From CAZHFW01 sp964531675 (GTDB lineage: Bacteria > Planctomycetota > Phycisphaerae > Phycisphaerales > UBA1924), in the NCBI GenBank assembly GCA_964531675.1, contig CAZHFW010000022.1, positions 6,911 through 70,910 of the forward strand: 64,000 nucleotides of DNA, read 5' to 3'. Positions within the stretch are counted from its first letter, which is position 1. Each line of letters starts with the position of its first letter. The position numbers and the translations under genes are program-made. Positions 8,905 to 18,117 of the stretch are shown piece by piece. The notes under the pieces are model-generated. The model was not told the DNA's origin. It made no database searches and saw nothing but the letters and a program-made list of their open reading frames with translations.

Positions 8905-10061
8905 GCGCCGGACCTCCCCAGCGCACGCTCATAAGTCGCCCTGGTGCGCTGGAAATGGGCCTGCTCCGAGCACTCTTCCCGCACCCACGACCTCGCGGCA
9001 GCTCCGAGTGCTCGACACCGCTCCGGATCATCCCACAGCGCTCGGATCGCCCGAGCCAGAGCAGTTGGATCACCGGGCGGACAGGTCAGGCCACGCTTGT
9101 TGTTCGCGACCACATCCCGCAAGGCGCCGATATCCGACGCGATCACCGGCACGCCATGGCTCATCGCCTCGCCCGCGACCAGTCCGAAGGTCTCGTACCA
9201 GAGGCTCGGCGCGACCAGCGCCCTGCACCCACGATAAAACGCATCAAGCTCCGCACGCCCCCTCGTCAGGACACACCGCGCGTCGTCGCCCTCGCGAATC
9301 CCTGGGTGCTCGGGCGCATCTCCCGCAAGCACCACCGGCACGCGTGCCAGCCTCGCGGCCTCCAGCAGCACCTCGACGCCCTTCTCAGGCACGAAGCGAC
9401 CCGCGAATCCAACGTACCCGCCCTGTGCAGGATCCACCGGAGGCTCCGCTGCGAGCTTCACGGCACACGCGTTGACATCCACCCGCGAGACATCCAATCC
9501 GAGCGATCTCGTCGCCCAGGTTTGACTGAACGCGGTCAGGACCACAAAGCGAGAGACGCCCGACCACAGGTCCGCGCAGCGCGCCACCGCACTTCGCATC
9601 GCAAACGCCACACTCTCCGGGAGCGATCCCCGGCAGTTGCGGAGCACCGCCCACTGCTCATTCCCGCCCTCGCACTTCAGGCACACTTCGCCATGCCAGG
9701 AATGCGTCGCGACCGGGCAGGTCAGCCTGAAGTCATAGCACGTCATCACCACAGGCACGCCCGCGTCATTGCAGACCGGAATGATCCAGGGAGAAATGAG
9801 CGGGAAGAGCTCGTGCACATGCACGACGTCGGGCCTGAACTCCCCCAGCTCCCGGCGGAAGCCCGCGACCGCCTCCCGGGCGTACACGCCGCTGATCAGC
9901 GTCGAAACCTTGCCCCCGAGGGTGGGCGCGATGGTCTTGCTGTCGCGGGAGAAGACACGAACCTCCAGGCCATGCTCGCGCGAGATGCGGATCGTCGCGT
10001 CCGCCGCGTGATCGGACCCGCCGCCCTTTCGGTGGTAGTTGACCGCGTGCAGAATTCTCAT
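8901..10061 (-). CDS. GT4-family glycosyltransferase
   Basis: This 386-residue retaining glycosyltransferase has a GT-B fold. The N-terminal domain begins MRILHAVNYHRKGGGSDHA. The C-terminal sugar-nucleotide domain shows GYVGFAGRFVPEKGVEVLLE and the E-x7-E motif in YETFGLVAGEAMSHGVPVIA. A cysteine group at CYDFRLTCPV and EVCLKCEGG may bind zinc, as seen in several cell-wall GT4 enzymes. I chose the ATG at 10061, six codons inside the longest frame, because GAGGG precedes it. The end overlaps the flippase start by 4 bp. Donor and acceptor are not predictable. Confidence 0.8.
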   Translation of the reverse strand: MRILHAVNYHRKGGGSDHAADATIRISREHGLEVRVFSRDSKTIAPTLGGKVSTLISGVYAREAVAGFRRELGEFRPDVVHVHELFPLISPWIIPVCNDAGVPVVMTCYDFRLTCPVATHSWHGEVCLKCEGGNEQWAVLRNCRGSLPESVAFAMRSAVARCADLWSGVSRFVVLTAFSQTWATRSLGLDVSRVDVNACAVKLAAEPPVDPAQGGYVGFAGRFVPEKGVEVLLEAARLARVPVVLAGDAPEHPGIREGDDARCVLTRGRAELDAFYRGCRALVAPSLWYETFGLVAGEAMSHGVPVIASDIGALRDVVANNKRGLTCPPGDPTALARAIRALWDDPERCRALGAAARSWVREECSEQAHFQRTRATYERALGRSGA

Positions 10062-10168
10062 GCGGCCGCCCTCCAGCACGACGACCGACGCGTGGATCGA
10101 GTACGCTTGCGTCCCGGGGGATTGGGCGTCTGGCCCGCCCCCACACGCACCACGTTTACGGGCTGCAC

Positions 10169-11335
10169 ATGAAGGTCGCCATCATCGGAGATCGGGGAAT
10201 CCCGGCCCGCTACAGCGGGTTCAGCACCCTCGTCGAAGAGATCGCGACCAGGCTGGTCGCCGATCACGGCGCGGATGTCACTGTCTACTGCCGGAACCAC
10301 TACTACAAGGAACGCCCCAAGACCTTCAAGGGCGTCAAGTGCGTGTACCTCCCCGCGCCCGGGGGCAAGAGCTTCGAGAGCATCGTGCACTCGTTCAGCG
10401 CCATGGCCCACGCAGCCCTTTTCCGCCGCTTCGACGTCGTCTTTGTCGTCGACCCGGGCAACGCCCCCTATTGCCTTCCCCTCAAGCTCCGCATGTACCC
10501 GACCCTGTTCCACACCGATGGGCTGGGTTGGAAACGCACCAAGTGGAGCCCGCTCCAGCGGCGCTACTACAAATGGTCTGAGAAGGTGTGTGCCTCGCTC
10601 AGCACATGGCTCGTCACCGACTCGCGCGAGATGCAGCGCTACTACCGCGATGAGTACCGCGCCGACAGCACCTTCATCCCCTACGGCTCGGAAGTCGGCG
10701 GCGGATACTCCGACTCGGCCCTCCAGAAGTTCGGGCTGACCAAAGGCGGATACATGCTCGTCGTCGCACGCCTCGAGCCTGAGAACAACACCGATCTGGC
10801 GATCAGGGGTTATCGCAAGGCGGGCCTCGACATGCCGCTCGTGGTCGTGGGCGGCGCCCAGTACGAGTCGGAGTTCTCCCGCAAGATCTTCGCGGAGAAC
10901 GACGACAAGGTCCGCTGCGTCGGAGGCGTTTACGAGCCCGATGCGCTCAACGGGCTTTACCGCAACTGCTGCGTGTACCTGCACGCCCACGAGGTGGGAG
11001 GCACCAACCCGAGCCTGCTCCGCGCCATGGGCGCAGGAGCCGCGTGCCTGCCGCTGCGCGTCCCCTTCCACACGGAAGTCCTCGGGCCTGAGAATCCCTA
11101 CTTCGACAAGAGCGAGGAATCGCTCGCCAGCGAGCTCAAGAAGCTGGCGGGCAATCAGCCCGAACTGGAGAGGCTTCGCACGCTGGCGCTGCGCCGCTCC
11201 GACACGCTCTACCGCTGGGACGCGGTCGCCGCCGGGTACTTCGAGGTCTTCCGCCGCATGGTCGAGGCCCGCCTGACAGGCAATCGCAGCCTTCTGGCCC
11301 AGGAAGCCTACAAGCCCGAGACCTTCGCCAAGTGA
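10169..11335 (+). CDS. DUF1972/GT4 glycosyltransferase, possible rhamnosyltransferase
   Basis: The 388-residue protein begins MKVAIIGDRGIPARYSGFST, the signature of the DUF1972 glycosyltransferases that include streptococcal rhamnosyltransferases. The donor domain contains YMLVVARLEPENNTDLAI and the late motif HEVGGTNPSLLRAMGAGAA. With the dTDP-rhamnose genes close by, transfer of rhamnose is a reasonable inference, not a proof. It is divergent from the GT4 gene at 8901-10061 with 107 bp between them, and convergent with the methyltransferase gene. No good ribosome site precedes the ATG. Confidence 0.8.
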   Translation: MKVAIIGDRGIPARYSGFSTLVEEIATRLVADHGADVTVYCRNHYYKERPKTFKGVKCVYLPAPGGKSFESIVHSFSAMAHAALFRRFDVVFVVDPGNAPYCLPLKLRMYPTLFHTDGLGWKRTKWSPLQRRYYKWSEKVCASLSTWLVTDSREMQRYYRDEYRADSTFIPYGSEVGGGYSDSALQKFGLTKGGYMLVVARLEPENNTDLAIRGYRKAGLDMPLVVVGGAQYESEFSRKIFAENDDKVRCVGGVYEPDALNGLYRNCCVYLHAHEVGGTNPSLLRAMGAGAACLPLRVPFHTEVLGPENPYFDKSEESLASELKKLAGNQPELERLRTLALRRSDTLYRWDAVAAGYFEVFRRMVEARLTGNRSLLAQEAYKPETFAK

Positions 11336-11407
11336 CCGCGGGGACGCGTTTGCGTCCTGCCCCGGCCCGAACTCTGCCGTCGGTCGCACGCTGCGCCCCT
11401 CGCCCGC

Positions 11408-12265
11408 TCAGGACCCGCCGATCGCCCGCATCGCTTCCGCTGCCCCGGGCGGCACGTGCCCCTTCCAGCCGATCCACACGTCCTGGAGCATCCCATCGCT
11501 GCTCCGCGTCGGGATCCGCTGGACGCCCACGAGCCCGCCAAGGAGCTTCTCCTTCACGAACTTGTCGGGATGGATCGCGAAGAACCACTTCCGGCCTTCG
11601 ACATAGTTCCCTTGCACCACCACATCGCCCGCATCGAACCGGCGTCGTTCCTCATCCGTCGCGAGCAGGTGCAGATAGTTCGTGCCGTGCGTCGTGCAGA
11701 TGAGCAGCCCACCGGGCTTGAGCACCCGGGTGAGCTCCGCAGCCCACGCGAGCTGCACATCCTCCGACAGGTGCGTGAACACCGAGAAGTTGTACACCGC
11801 GTCAAACCGGTCCGCCTCGAGCGACAAGGGCGGCCTGAGTTGATTGAGGATGAACCGAATCCCCGGGAGATTCTTCGAGCACCACTCGATCGTGCGCGGG
11901 TTGTAGTCCGACCCCGTGAGTGACACCCGCTGCGCACCGAGCAGCTCCGGGAGATGGCGGATGAGCCGCGATGGCCCGCATCCCCACTCGAGGACCTCGA
12001 TCGGTCCGGATGGGAACGCCGCACCGATTACGCGTGCGAAGACCGACGCGTGCCGGTGACCGCTCTCGTGGTAGATCTCCCAGTCGACGTGGTTCAGCGC
12101 GTCGAACGCGATCTCCGCCGGAGGCACCGCGTAGCCCGGATGCGCCTTGATGAACCGGCGGTTGCGCCCCGCCGATCGCCAGCGCCGGAGCATGAACCGC
12201 GCCGAGTCGGCCATCTTCAACAGACCAGCCTGCCTGAGCACCCGGATTGCCTGAAACCTCTTCAT
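11408..12265 (-). CDS. class I SAM-dependent methyltransferase
   Basis: The 285-residue protein has the SAM-binding motif VLEWGCGPSRLIRHLPELL, motif II in SLTGSDYNPRTIEW and the post-motif segment FDAVYNFSVFTHLSE, followed by LTRVLKPGGLLICTTHG. These define a class I methyltransferase acting on a small molecule or glycan. The ATG at 12265 is preceded by GGGGGAGAAGG. Position inside the polysaccharide cluster suggests methylation of a sugar or of the chain end. The N-terminal 60 residues are basic and may bind the membrane. Confidence 0.75.
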   Translation of the reverse strand: MKRFQAIRVLRQAGLLKMADSARFMLRRWRSAGRNRRFIKAHPGYAVPPAEIAFDALNHVDWEIYHESGHRHASVFARVIGAAFPSGPIEVLEWGCGPSRLIRHLPELLGAQRVSLTGSDYNPRTIEWCSKNLPGIRFILNQLRPPLSLEADRFDAVYNFSVFTHLSEDVQLAWAAELTRVLKPGGLLICTTHGTNYLHLLATDEERRRFDAGDVVVQGNYVEGRKWFFAIHPDKFVKEKLLGGLVGVQRIPTRSSDGMLQDVWIGWKGHVPPGAAEAMRAIGGS

Positions 12266-12689
12266 GCCTTCTCCCCCACTGGCCCTGAGCCACACGACAG
12301 GCTATCGGACGCAGAGAAACGAACACGAGCCTGACACGGCCGCAAGTTCCGCAGCCGCGGGGCAAGACCGCTTCCGGATTGGCCGATCACCAAGGCATGC
12401 CCGAGCCGCACGCCACGACCACAAGCCGCCAGCTTCCAGTGCTGAACGCCGCGATCACCGCGAGCATGTGCCGAACCACGCTCAAAGCCCTGGGACGCTC
12501 CAGCGCCCTGGTGAGCGCCCGAGGCACTGTGGTCGGCGTCGTGACCGCTCAAGGGCTCGAGCAAGCCTCCGCCGCGCCGGGAGGCGGGCACCGCCCCGTG
12601 GTCGATGTCGCCGACAAGACCGGCCTGGTCTGGCTCTGAGCCGACCGCATCGTCTCTCATCCGACGAGAATCACGGACACCGCGCCGCT
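12266..12689. other. gap between methyltransferase and flippase genes with a weak rightward frame
   Basis: These 424 bp lie between two leftward genes and contain no recognised gene. A rightward frame at 12379-12639 (TTG start, internal ATG at 12397, up to 86 residues, ending DVADKTGLVWL) has a codon third-position GC content like the real genes, but no ribosome site and no recognisable family. A leftward frame touches both neighbours by ATGA but has noncoding composition. The gap may be the remnant of a lost gene. Confidence 0.3.
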
Positions 12690-14195
12690 TCATGCCCCCA
12701 CCTCCGGAGCCGAGGGAGGCTCGGACGCGGGTTCAGCCTGCGCCTTGGGCGCAAATCGCCCTTTCACTGATCCGGAGAGCATCTTTAGTTCGCTGATGGA
12801 AAGCGAGCGGAACGCCAGCGCAAGCACCGGGAACCCGACAACGCCGATCCCCAGGCCGATCCACGTTCCTCGAACGCCGCAGAGCTCGGCGATCCCGACA
12901 ACCAGCCCCACCGCGGCGCCGGTCTTGACCAGGATCATCCAGTCGACACGCGACTTGACCAGATGCTGGGTGATCAGAAGCATCGGCACGACGCCCGTGA
13001 GCCACTCGCAGATCACATCGGCGTACGCAGCGCCCACCGCGCCGCCCTTCGGGATCGCAACCGTGAGCGCCAGGGCCTTGGCCGCCAGACCAAGGATCGC
13101 GACGATGAACGCGTAGCGCACACCCCCCGCGATCACGAACGACACGACCAGCGCGTTGTTGATCGCCCGGGCAAAGACCGCCCACACGACGATCCGCAGC
13201 ACCAGGGCCGCCTCCGACATCTGCTGCCCGAAGAGCCCGATCAGAGCGTCGGATCCGCAATGCACCGACGCGACCGCCCCCGCCGCGATGAACACGCTCA
13301 GATCGATGCTCCGCTGGAAGACGAGCCTGAACCTCGCCTGATCCTGCCCCCAGCTCGTCGCGAGGATGGGGAAGACCGAGCCCGCGATCGCCTGCACGAT
13401 CACCGTCACGGGCCACACAAAACGCATCGCGCCCGAGTAGTGCGCCACTTCTCCGGGCCCGCTGAGCCTGTAAAGCATGAGCGTGTCGAGCTGATCAAAG
13501 ACCGCCGCACACAATCCCGACAGCCCCAGAGGCCAGGCCCATCGGAACATGCTCCACGCCTCAGGACCGGGCGCGACAAGCCCCGCCAGACGAACCGCCC
13601 CCCGCCCCAGCGCCCACATCGTCAGCAGGTACACCACCCGCGACACCGATTGACACGCCACCAGCCCGACGATGCCCAGATTCTCCCGGCACGCCAGAAA
13701 CACCAGCCCCGCAAGCACCACAACGCTCAGGACTTCCGCCGCGACGTCCCGCTCCATCTGCATCCGGCACTTGAAATGGGCCTTGTACAACTGTCCGATC
13801 GCATACGCGCCCACCCCGACGCACCCGACAACCACCGCCTGCGCGATCTCGGCGCGATACCCGAGCACGAGCACCGCCCCGCCGAGCAATCCGCATGCGA
13901 TCACGAACTGCACGAGCTTTGCTGTCGCCAGCGCGCCGAGCCACACACGCTCCCGGCTCGCATCCCGGCAGACCTCTCGCACGCAGATGTCCGTGAGACC
14001 GAAATCCACGAGCCACTCGCCGATGAGCAGAATGCTCAGCACAAGCGTGTACTCGCCGAACGAGTCCTTCCCCGCGACTTTGATGATGATCGCGGCCACC
14101 ACAAAGCGCAGGACGGTCATCAGCAGGCGGCCGATGCTCTGGCCGCCGATGTTCTTGACGATGCTCCAGCCGAGATGGCGCGTTGGAACTGTCAC
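12690..14195 (-). CDS. second polysaccharide flippase, MOP superfamily
   Basis: The 501-residue membrane protein resembles Wzx/oligosaccharide flippases: IVKNIGGQSIGRLLMTVLRF at the N-terminus, then VDFGLTDICVREVCRD, and a central conserved part FDQLDTLMLYRLSGPGEVAHY. Many hydrophobic helices cover the whole length, and the last 35 residues form a proline- and alanine-rich cytosolic tail. It begins with GTG in a GTGA overlap with the polymerase gene upstream. It is only remotely similar to the flippase at 7420-8904, so two repeat units or two lipid-linked substrates may be exported by this cluster. Confidence 0.78.
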   Translation of the reverse strand: MTVPTRHLGWSIVKNIGGQSIGRLLMTVLRFVVAAIIIKVAGKDSFGEYTLVLSILLIGEWLVDFGLTDICVREVCRDASRERVWLGALATAKLVQFVIACGLLGGAVLVLGYRAEIAQAVVVGCVGVGAYAIGQLYKAHFKCRMQMERDVAAEVLSVVVLAGLVFLACRENLGIVGLVACQSVSRVVYLLTMWALGRGAVRLAGLVAPGPEAWSMFRWAWPLGLSGLCAAVFDQLDTLMLYRLSGPGEVAHYSGAMRFVWPVTVIVQAIAGSVFPILATSWGQDQARFRLVFQRSIDLSVFIAAGAVASVHCGSDALIGLFGQQMSEAALVLRIVVWAVFARAINNALVVSFVIAGGVRYAFIVAILGLAAKALALTVAIPKGGAVGAAYADVICEWLTGVVPMLLITQHLVKSRVDWMILVKTGAAVGLVVGIAELCGVRGTWIGLGIGVVGFPVLALAFRSLSISELKMLSGSVKGRFAPKAQAEPASEPPSAPEVGA

Positions 14196-15778
14196 GCCGC
14201 CCTTCCGCTTTCAAGCCGGCCCTGTTCGAGCGAGAGGCCGGACCCCGCGCGCCCGGCGCGATACACCGGGTCCTCGTTGGCGCGTCTCCAGCAGTCGATC
14301 GCGACGATCAACCCCACCAGCACCCAGAAGACCCGCGCGACGTGGTCCATGCGGAGGGCGAAGCTCCCCATGCCGTCGATCATCATCGCGACAAAGCCGC
14401 AGATCGCACCCGATCCGATCGCGAACATGATGTCGTTGCGGATCCGCAGATTCCGGATCGCGACCAGCCCCAGATGCGCGTGCAGGCCGAGGAAGCACAG
14501 CAGCCCGAGGGTGCCCTGCTCGGCCCATGTCACCATGTAGATGTTGTGCACGACAGGCCAGAGATCACCGAACTTCAGGTTGAGCTGCTCGGGAGAGCCC
14601 TGAGGCGTGAAAGGCACCATCTGGAACACGAAGGAGTTCAGGCCGCAACCGAAGACCGGGTAGGCCTGCACCATCTTGAACGCCACCTCGATCCACTCGA
14701 GGCGGAAGCTCCACGCGCCGGGATCGCTTCGCGTCAGACGATCCAGAATCGGCCCCGAGAAGGCCAGCCCCACCATCGCCATCGCCGCGATGATGAGCAG
14801 GCGCACGAGCATGTACCGCAGCCTCATGCGCCGATGGAAATGGCTCAGCGTGAGCACCAGAAGCAGCGCCACGCCGAACTCCACCCAGCCCGTGCGCGAG
14901 AGCGTCGCGACCAGAATGCCTTCGCCAAAGACCGCCACCGCGACGCACACCGCCTTGATCCGGATGTCCACCCGCGCAAAGAGCGTCGCGATCGCGATCG
15001 GGAGCAGCATCGCCAGATACGCCGCCAGCAGGTTGGCGTGCCCGATGAGCGCGCCGACGCGGTTGACGCGCTCGCCTCCCTGGAGCGTCGCCTTGGAGAG
15101 CAGCTCCACGCCTTCCTCGGTCGCCTCGCCGATCACCTGAAGCCCGAGCTGCCGGTCCAGGGTGTATTGCAGGAACCCGATCACGCACTGCATGAGCACG
15201 CCGAGCATCAGCGCCAGCAATGCGTGCTGGAACTGCTTCACCCGGACGATCTCGTTCACCACCACCAGCGCCAGGATCAGGCACTTGCCCATCCGGAAGA
15301 CTTCCTGGGCCGCGCTGATCTTGTAGGGGCTGATCAGCATCGAGACGCCGCCGAGCAGCATCATCCCCACCCACCACCAGAAGCACGCGGGAATCCGCAC
15401 GCCCCGCACCCGACCCATCCACACATCGCGCAGGATGAAGCCCAGCAGCGCCGCAATGAAGATGTCCACGAGCTCGATGCGGAACGCCGAGGCCCCGCCC
15501 ATGTGCGGCACCGGCATGAACTTCTTGCTCATGTCGATCGGAGCCGTGAGCAGAAGACCCCAAAGACAGAAAAGCCGCGGATTGCCCGAGAGGACCAGAC
15601 CCGCCGCCAGCGCCAGTAGCCCGAGCACCGCGAAGGCGTAGATCGGCTCCCCCGTGAACCCGGTGATGATCAGCCCGATGGAACCCAGCGCCGCCGCGCC
15701 CGCCAGCGCCGCATAGCGACCCATCCGCCCCATGCGGACCACCGGATCTTCGCGGAGCTTTTCGTACGCCGGGAGCAT
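14192..15778 (-). CDS. O-antigen polymerase/ligase family membrane protein (Wzy-like)
   Basis: The 528-residue protein has about a dozen hydrophobic segments and a large periplasmic loop, as in Wzy polymerases and WaaL ligases. The family hallmark RVGALIGHANLLAAYLAM lies in the middle, and LSRTGWVEFGVALLLVL and YPVFGCGLNSFVF follow in the usual order. It would polymerise repeat units at the periplasmic face of the inner membrane. The ATG at 15778 lies 22 bp after the stop of the ATPase-like gene. Polymerase is favoured over ligase because the Wzz and Wza genes are directly upstream. Confidence 0.75.
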   Translation of the reverse strand: MLPAYEKLREDPVVRMGRMGRYAALAGAAALGSIGLIITGFTGEPIYAFAVLGLLALAAGLVLSGNPRLFCLWGLLLTAPIDMSKKFMPVPHMGGASAFRIELVDIFIAALLGFILRDVWMGRVRGVRIPACFWWWVGMMLLGGVSMLISPYKISAAQEVFRMGKCLILALVVVNEIVRVKQFQHALLALMLGVLMQCVIGFLQYTLDRQLGLQVIGEATEEGVELLSKATLQGGERVNRVGALIGHANLLAAYLAMLLPIAIATLFARVDIRIKAVCVAVAVFGEGILVATLSRTGWVEFGVALLLVLTLSHFHRRMRLRYMLVRLLIIAAMAMVGLAFSGPILDRLTRSDPGAWSFRLEWIEVAFKMVQAYPVFGCGLNSFVFQMVPFTPQGSPEQLNLKFGDLWPVVHNIYMVTWAEQGTLGLLCFLGLHAHLGLVAIRNLRIRNDIMFAIGSGAICGFVAMMIDGMGSFALRMDHVARVFWVLVGLIVAIDCWRRANEDPVYRAGRAGSGLSLEQGRLESGRAA

Positions 15779-15799
15779 GCGGTCACCTCACGACGACGG

Positions 15800-16477
15800 T
15801 CAGACGATCCCACGCCCGGACCGCGGCGGCGCCACCAGCAGCACACCGACCTTCGCCGCTGTCCGGCTCGCCACAAGCTTGCGGGCCGCGTCCAGATCCT
15901 CGAGAAGCGTCCGGCCCTCCAGCGCCAGCAGCAGCACGCAGTCCGACGCCGGCCCGAGCGCCAGCCCGGTCGTATCCCGTAGCACGGGCGCCGCGTGAAT
16001 CAGCACAAAGTCAAAGCCCCGCGCCGCCTCGGCCACCATCGCGGCGCGATGCTCGGAGCCCAGAAGCAGCGCCGGCGAGAGCCCCGCGCCCGTCCCGAGC
16101 TTCGAGAGCCTTCCGCCCGACTCCGCACGAACGGCCTTGCCCATCGCGCCGACGCCTTCACGCAGAACATCCGCAAGCCCGGGACCGCCCGCGTCGTCGG
16201 CCGCGCTGGTTTCCGCGGAAATGACCAGCACGCGGCGGCCCATCTCCAGCGCCAGAACCGCGCCCAGATGTTCGCAGGCGACCTCCGCCACGCCGTCTTG
16301 ATCAGGCGAAACCAGGAGCACGATCTTTCCGGGCTGCGACCCCGCGCCCGAGAGATCCTGATCGAGCTGCACCGCCAGCCTGCGGAACGTCTCCACCGCC
16401 GAGGGCTTGTTCCCACGGAGGCCAAGGAGCCTTCCGATCAGCCCGGGCGCCGAACGCGTCTGCTCACCGGAGCCCAT
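15800..16477 (-). CDS. CpsD/BY-kinase-like ATPase with degenerate nucleotide-binding motifs
   Basis: The 225-residue protein has the order of a bacterial tyrosine-kinase/CpsD domain and sits next to the Wzz/GumC gene, the usual partner. The catalytic motifs are altered. The Walker A region (VLLVSPDQDGVAEVA, 53-67) has no GKS/T. The A' motif reads RRVLVISAE instead of one ending in D. The Walker B region FDFVLIHAAPV (155-165) has H161 where D is expected. No tyrosine cluster is present at the C-terminus. It therefore probably does not hydrolyse ATP or autophosphorylate and may serve as a structural partner of the export complex. The ATG at 16477 overlaps the upstream gene by 14 bp. Confidence 0.65.
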   Translation of the reverse strand: MGSGEQTRSAPGLIGRLLGLRGNKPSAVETFRRLAVQLDQDLSGAGSQPGKIVLLVSPDQDGVAEVACEHLGAVLALEMGRRVLVISAETSAADDAGGPGLADVLREGVGAMGKAVRAESGGRLSKLGTGAGLSPALLLGSEHRAAMVAEAARGFDFVLIHAAPVLRDTTGLALGPASDCVLLLALEGRTLLEDLDAARKLVASRTAAKVGVLLVAPPRSGRGIV

Positions 16478-18110
16478 CAGCGCCCCTCCCTCCGGTCAGC
16501 GCCGCCGTTGCGGGAGGCAGCGCCCGGATCTCCTCGGCGCGGGGAAGGTCGAGCACCGCGTACACCGGGAAGTCCACGCCCGCGATCGCAAGCTTCTCAC
16601 GCGTCACACGCCCGCGGAGCATGTCCAAAAGGAACGCCAGGCCGATGCCCGCGCCCAGACCCACGACCACCGCGGCGCCGAGCACCACCTTGGTGTTGGG
16701 CCAGGCCTTCTTCGAAGGCGGGCTCGCGTAGTCCGCCACGCGCATCGACGCCGGCGCCGACGCGATCGTCGCCATCGACACTTCCGCCATCATCAGACGC
16801 TCGTGCAGGATGCCGTACTTCTGCTCGCACATCTGATGCTCACGGCTCAGCGCGTGCATCGTCGCCATCTTCTCGGGCAACCGGTTCACCCGGTCCTGGA
16901 TCTCATCCAGAGCCTTCTGCTTCACCGCCAGATTGGCCCTGGCGCCGGCGAGCTCGGCATCCAGACGATTGAGCCTCGACCGCATCTCCTCGTGCGTCGT
17001 GCTGAGCACGACGGTGCTGGAGACCTCGACCTTCTCTTCCTGAGCGGCGATCTTCTGCTCCACCGACGCGATCTGCGCCTCGATGTCCTTCACCTCGGGC
17101 GAGTCGGGCCTGAAGTGAAGCTTGGACTGGTCGAGCGCCGTCAGCAGGCCGATCCGGGTCGCCTTGAGCGACTCGCGGAGGGCGTTCTGCTGATACGTCC
17201 GCATGCTCGTGTTCTCGCGATCTTCCTTCTCGAGCTGCGCCGTGACCTCCGCACGGTTCTTCTCCGTGCTCGCGATCAGGGCCTTGAGCTCCGTCACGCC
17301 CGATTCGATCTCGATGGCGCGGGAGACCTCGACCTTGTCCTTCTCGAAGTCCAGGAGCATCCCGTTCTCGTCGGCGTACTTCTTCTTGCGCGCCTCGATG
17401 TCGTCCAGCGCGATCTTGGCCCGATCGACCTCCGCCGCCAGCGCATCATGCGCCTTGGTCGCTTCCTCGAGATGCCGCCGGCGACGCTCCGCCAGGTACA
17501 CATCGATCAGCTTGTTGGCCACCTCGGCGACCCGGGGCGAAGGCCCGCGCACGCGCAGGTAGCCCGCGGTGGACTCGGCCACCGCCTGCAGCCCGACGCC
17601 GCTCTTGAACGCCTCGACGGTCTTGGCGAACTCCTCTTCTTCCTTGGTGGGCGTGTAAGGCGACTTGGCGGGCGGGAAGATCGTTTCCTTCAGGCCCTTG
17701 TACCGCTTGCCCACCCACGACTCGGTCCACAGATACGCCGCGTGCAGCAGAAACGGGTGGTACACGTCGTCGAACTTCAGATCCAGATCCTTCACGACCT
17801 TCCCGAGCACGCCGCGCGAGGTCATCATCTCGACCTCCGCCGACAGGCTGTCCTTTCGGAACACGCTCCAGATCTGATAGAAGCTGTCTCGGCTCGCGTC
17901 CTCCTTGGCGTCCGCGACGATCAGCACGTCGGCCTTGTAGATCGGAGGCCAGATCCACACATAGAGCCCCGCCAGCCCGACGGTCATCGCGGCGGTGAGC
18001 ACCACCACCCACCGATACGCCAACGTCGCGTGAACGACTTGACGCACCGCGCGACGCAGGTCGAAACTGTCGGCCTCGGGTCGGTGTTGGATGACTTCGG
18101 GCAGGTTCAT
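16464..18110 (-). CDS. Wzz/GumC-type polysaccharide co-polymerase
   Basis: The 548-residue protein controls chain length or opens the export channel in Wzy-dependent pathways. A transmembrane segment near residues 33-55 (RWVVVLTAAMTVGLAGLYVW) and another near the C-terminus (VVLGAAVVVGLGAGIGLAF) flank a long periplasmic region. That region is rich in heptad-like coiled coil from about 210 to 440, including AQIASVEQKIAAQEEKVEV. The Wzz-type N-terminal domain IYKADVLIVADAKED is present. No kinase domain is fused at its C-terminus, so the separate downstream protein would fill that role. The ATG at 18110 fits the start of similarity and lies 7 bp after the Wza stop. Confidence 0.85.
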   Translation of the reverse strand: MNLPEVIQHRPEADSFDLRRAVRQVVHATLAYRWVVVLTAAMTVGLAGLYVWIWPPIYKADVLIVADAKEDASRDSFYQIWSVFRKDSLSAEVEMMTSRGVLGKVVKDLDLKFDDVYHPFLLHAAYLWTESWVGKRYKGLKETIFPPAKSPYTPTKEEEEFAKTVEAFKSGVGLQAVAESTAGYLRVRGPSPRVAEVANKLIDVYLAERRRRHLEEATKAHDALAAEVDRAKIALDDIEARKKKYADENGMLLDFEKDKVEVSRAIEIESGVTELKALIASTEKNRAEVTAQLEKEDRENTSMRTYQQNALRESLKATRIGLLTALDQSKLHFRPDSPEVKDIEAQIASVEQKIAAQEEKVEVSSTVVLSTTHEEMRSRLNRLDAELAGARANLAVKQKALDEIQDRVNRLPEKMATMHALSREHQMCEQKYGILHERLMMAEVSMATIASAPASMRVADYASPPSKKAWPNTKVVLGAAVVVGLGAGIGLAFLLDMLRGRVTREKLAIAGVDFPVYAVLDLPRAEEIRALPPATAALTGGRGADGLR

Positions 18111-18117
18111 GCGGTCC

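Noticed and set aside
12262..12693. Leftward 143-codon frame whose ends overlap both neighbours by ATGA
   Set aside because: The overlaps look like operon coupling, but third positions are not GC-biased, the product is rich in G, R, H and S with no hydrophobic pattern, and a rightward frame has the better codon use.
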